15,505 nucleotides of DNA. It comes from Comamonadaceae bacterium (GTDB taxonomy: Bacteria > Pseudomonadota > Gammaproteobacteria > Burkholderiales > Burkholderiaceae_C). The position numbers and the translations under genes were made by a program. Of the stretch, positions 14,731 through 15,505 are shown piece by piece. How positions within the stretch are numbered: position 1 is the first letter of the stretch; the number at the start of each line of letters is the position of its first letter. Location: contig CANGYC010000024.1 in the NCBI GenBank assembly GCA_947457975.1, forward strand, positions 1 through 15,505, given 5' to 3'. The notes under the pieces were generated by a model. That model saw only the letters and a list, made by a program, of their open reading frames with translations, was not told where the DNA came from and made no database searches.

Positions 14731-15042
14731 TTAGGCGCGCTCGGCAAGTTCCAGCCCTAGGATCTTCCCGCTCAAAGACTTGCCGTGCGCATCGAGCGCC
14801 AGTGAGCGCGTGACGCCGCCGCCCAGGCTGGCGTGCATCACGAAGTGCACGGCACCCAGTTGCGGCAGCAGGTAGCGGTCCACCTGGCCCTGCACAATGC
14901 CGGCGTAGCAGGCGCGCACCCGCTCGGCGCTGAGTTCTTGCTCGAGCAGCGGGTAGTCTTTCTTGTCAAAAGCGATCACCGAGAGGGTGCTGCGGTTGCC
15001 TTTGTCACCGGTGCGCGCATGGGCGATGTCTCTGAGCAGCAT
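14731..15042 (-). CDS. AtuA-related small protein (ferredoxin-fold-like domain)
   Basis: A 103-aa protein of the small family that accompanies, or forms the C-terminal domain of, DUF1446/AtuA proteins linked to acyclic terpene and other branched-acid catabolism. Signature stretches are LLRDIAHARTGDKGNRSTLS at the N-terminus, ERVRACYAGIVQGQVDRYLL in the middle, and ASLGGGVTRSLALDAHGKSL near the end. The Gly-Asp-Lys-Gly motif and the GGVTRSLALDAHGKSL block are the best-conserved parts of the family. The start at 15042 follows GGAAG within the 10-base gap after the DUF1446 gene, so the two are probably co-translated subunits. Its biochemical role is not established to my knowledge. Confidence 0.85.
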   Translation of the reverse strand: MLLRDIAHARTGDKGNRSTLSVIAFDKKDYPLLEQELSAERVRACYAGIVQGQVDRYLLPQLGAVHFVMHASLGGGVTRSLALDAHGKSLSGKILGLELAERA

Positions 15043-15052
15043 GGCACTTCCT

Positions 15053-15505
15053 TCAGCGTTCGAGCAGGTGAACCTGCGGGCGTGCCCAGTCGCGCGGCAT
15101 CAGCAGCGAGGCTGCAGCCACCACCTCGCGCACGCTCTTGCTGGCCCCGCCGCCGCCGGCCGGGCCGTTGAGGTAAAGCGCCTCCACCTCGTTGGCCGCC
15201 AGCAGGGCTTCGCGCTGCGTGGGGGCGCGCACGGCCACGCGCACGCGCACCTCGTCGGGTTCGCAGGCCGAGGCGCCGGGCCCCAGGATGGCGTTGACGC
15301 CGATCAGGTCTAGCCGCATTTCCAGCCCGCCCAGTCCGGCAGCCTTCAAGCGCTCGTGCACCAGGGCCAGCGCCAGTTCGCCCCGCGCCCGCGCGCCCGG
15401 CCCGGCGTAGGAGATCTGTCCCTCGCCAATGAAGCCGTCGCGGTAGCCCACGGTGACCTTGAGCGAGTCGGTCCGGGCCGAGCCACTGGCGCCGTACACG
15501 CGCAC
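15053..15505 (-). CDS. DUF1446 / AtuA-like acyclic terpene utilisation protein (3' part)
   Basis: The frame is open at the right edge, so only the last 150 residues are seen; the gene starts beyond 15505. The visible part (VYGASGSARTDSLKVTVGYRDG, GEGQISYAGPGARAR, RLDLIGVNAILGP, and EVRVRVAVRAPTQREALLAANEVEALYLNGPAGGGG) matches the C-terminal region of DUF1446 proteins, of which Pseudomonas AtuA is the named member. It is followed after 10 bases by the AtuA-related small gene and then the Bug receptor, suggesting a catabolic operon that takes up and degrades an organic acid. The first visible GTG is not the real start. The reaction catalysed is unknown to me. Confidence 0.85.
   Translation of the reverse strand: MRVYGASGSARTDSLKVTVGYRDGFIGEGQISYAGPGARARGELALALVHERLKAAGLGGLEMRLDLIGVNAILGPGASACEPDEVRVRVAVRAPTQREALLAANEVEALYLNGPAGGGGASKSVREVVAAASLLMPRDWARPQVHLLER

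Noticed and set aside
1..15505. Mobile element, CRISPR, tRNA/rRNA or riboswitch
   Set aside because: No transposase or integrase motif, spaced repeats, tRNA-like cloverleaf or rRNA segment was recognised, and base composition looks even throughout.

Overview
The window is GC-rich, gene-dense chromosomal DNA. Gene content and order point to a betaproteobacterium of the order Burkholderiales, probably family Comamonadaceae. The pointers are the cyaY/lptM-lysA divergence, ponA facing a pil cluster followed by aroK-aroB, a Bug/TTT-type solute receptor, and a DUF1446/AtuA operon. I see no rRNA, tRNA, CRISPR array, IS element or phage gene. The sequence is almost wholly coding, with no gap longer than about 200 bases.

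Layout. (1) 2-1377, plus strand: the 3' part of msrP and all of msrQ, the periplasmic methionine-sulfoxide repair pair. (2) 1393-2915, minus strand: lptM (small lipoprotein) and lysA (last step of lysine synthesis), overlapping by ATGA. (3) 2931-3260, plus strand: cyaY (bacterial frataxin), whose start lies only 15 bases from that of lptM. (4) 3284-5656, minus strand: ponA/mrcA (class A PBP1a). (5) 5858-9508, plus strand: a compact type IV pilus alignment/secretin cluster, pilM-pilN-pilO::pilP-pilQ. (6) About 9612-13671, plus strand: aroK, aroB, a dGTPase-like dgt, and an MFS transporter. (7) 13705-15505, minus strand: a DUF1446/AtuA-like gene running off the right edge, a small AtuA-related protein, and a Bug-type periplasmic receptor, in that transcriptional order.

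The most unusual part is the pil cluster. It sits where both pilMNOPQ and the enterobacterial hofMNOPQ set sit, between mrcA/ponA and aroK-aroB, but nearly every component is altered. PilM is only 225 aa: it keeps the N-terminal half and a recognisable C-terminal tail but lacks most of the second actin-like half. PilN carries a degenerate form of the N-terminal motif that docks on PilM. PilO and PilP are one continuous 325-aa protein with no lipobox or signal peptide before the PilP part. PilQ is a 480-aa secretin without the N-terminal AMIN region. The genes are chained by 4-base ATGA overlaps. The set looks like a reduced, HofMNOPQ/ComABCDE-like apparatus that could serve DNA uptake or a simplified pilus. 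That functional reading is inference; the architectures are directly visible.

The remaining genes are ordinary housekeeping: methionine repair, lysine and chorismate pathways, peptidoglycan synthesis, Fe-S/iron handling and dNTP control. The DUF1446 operon is catabolic accessory content.
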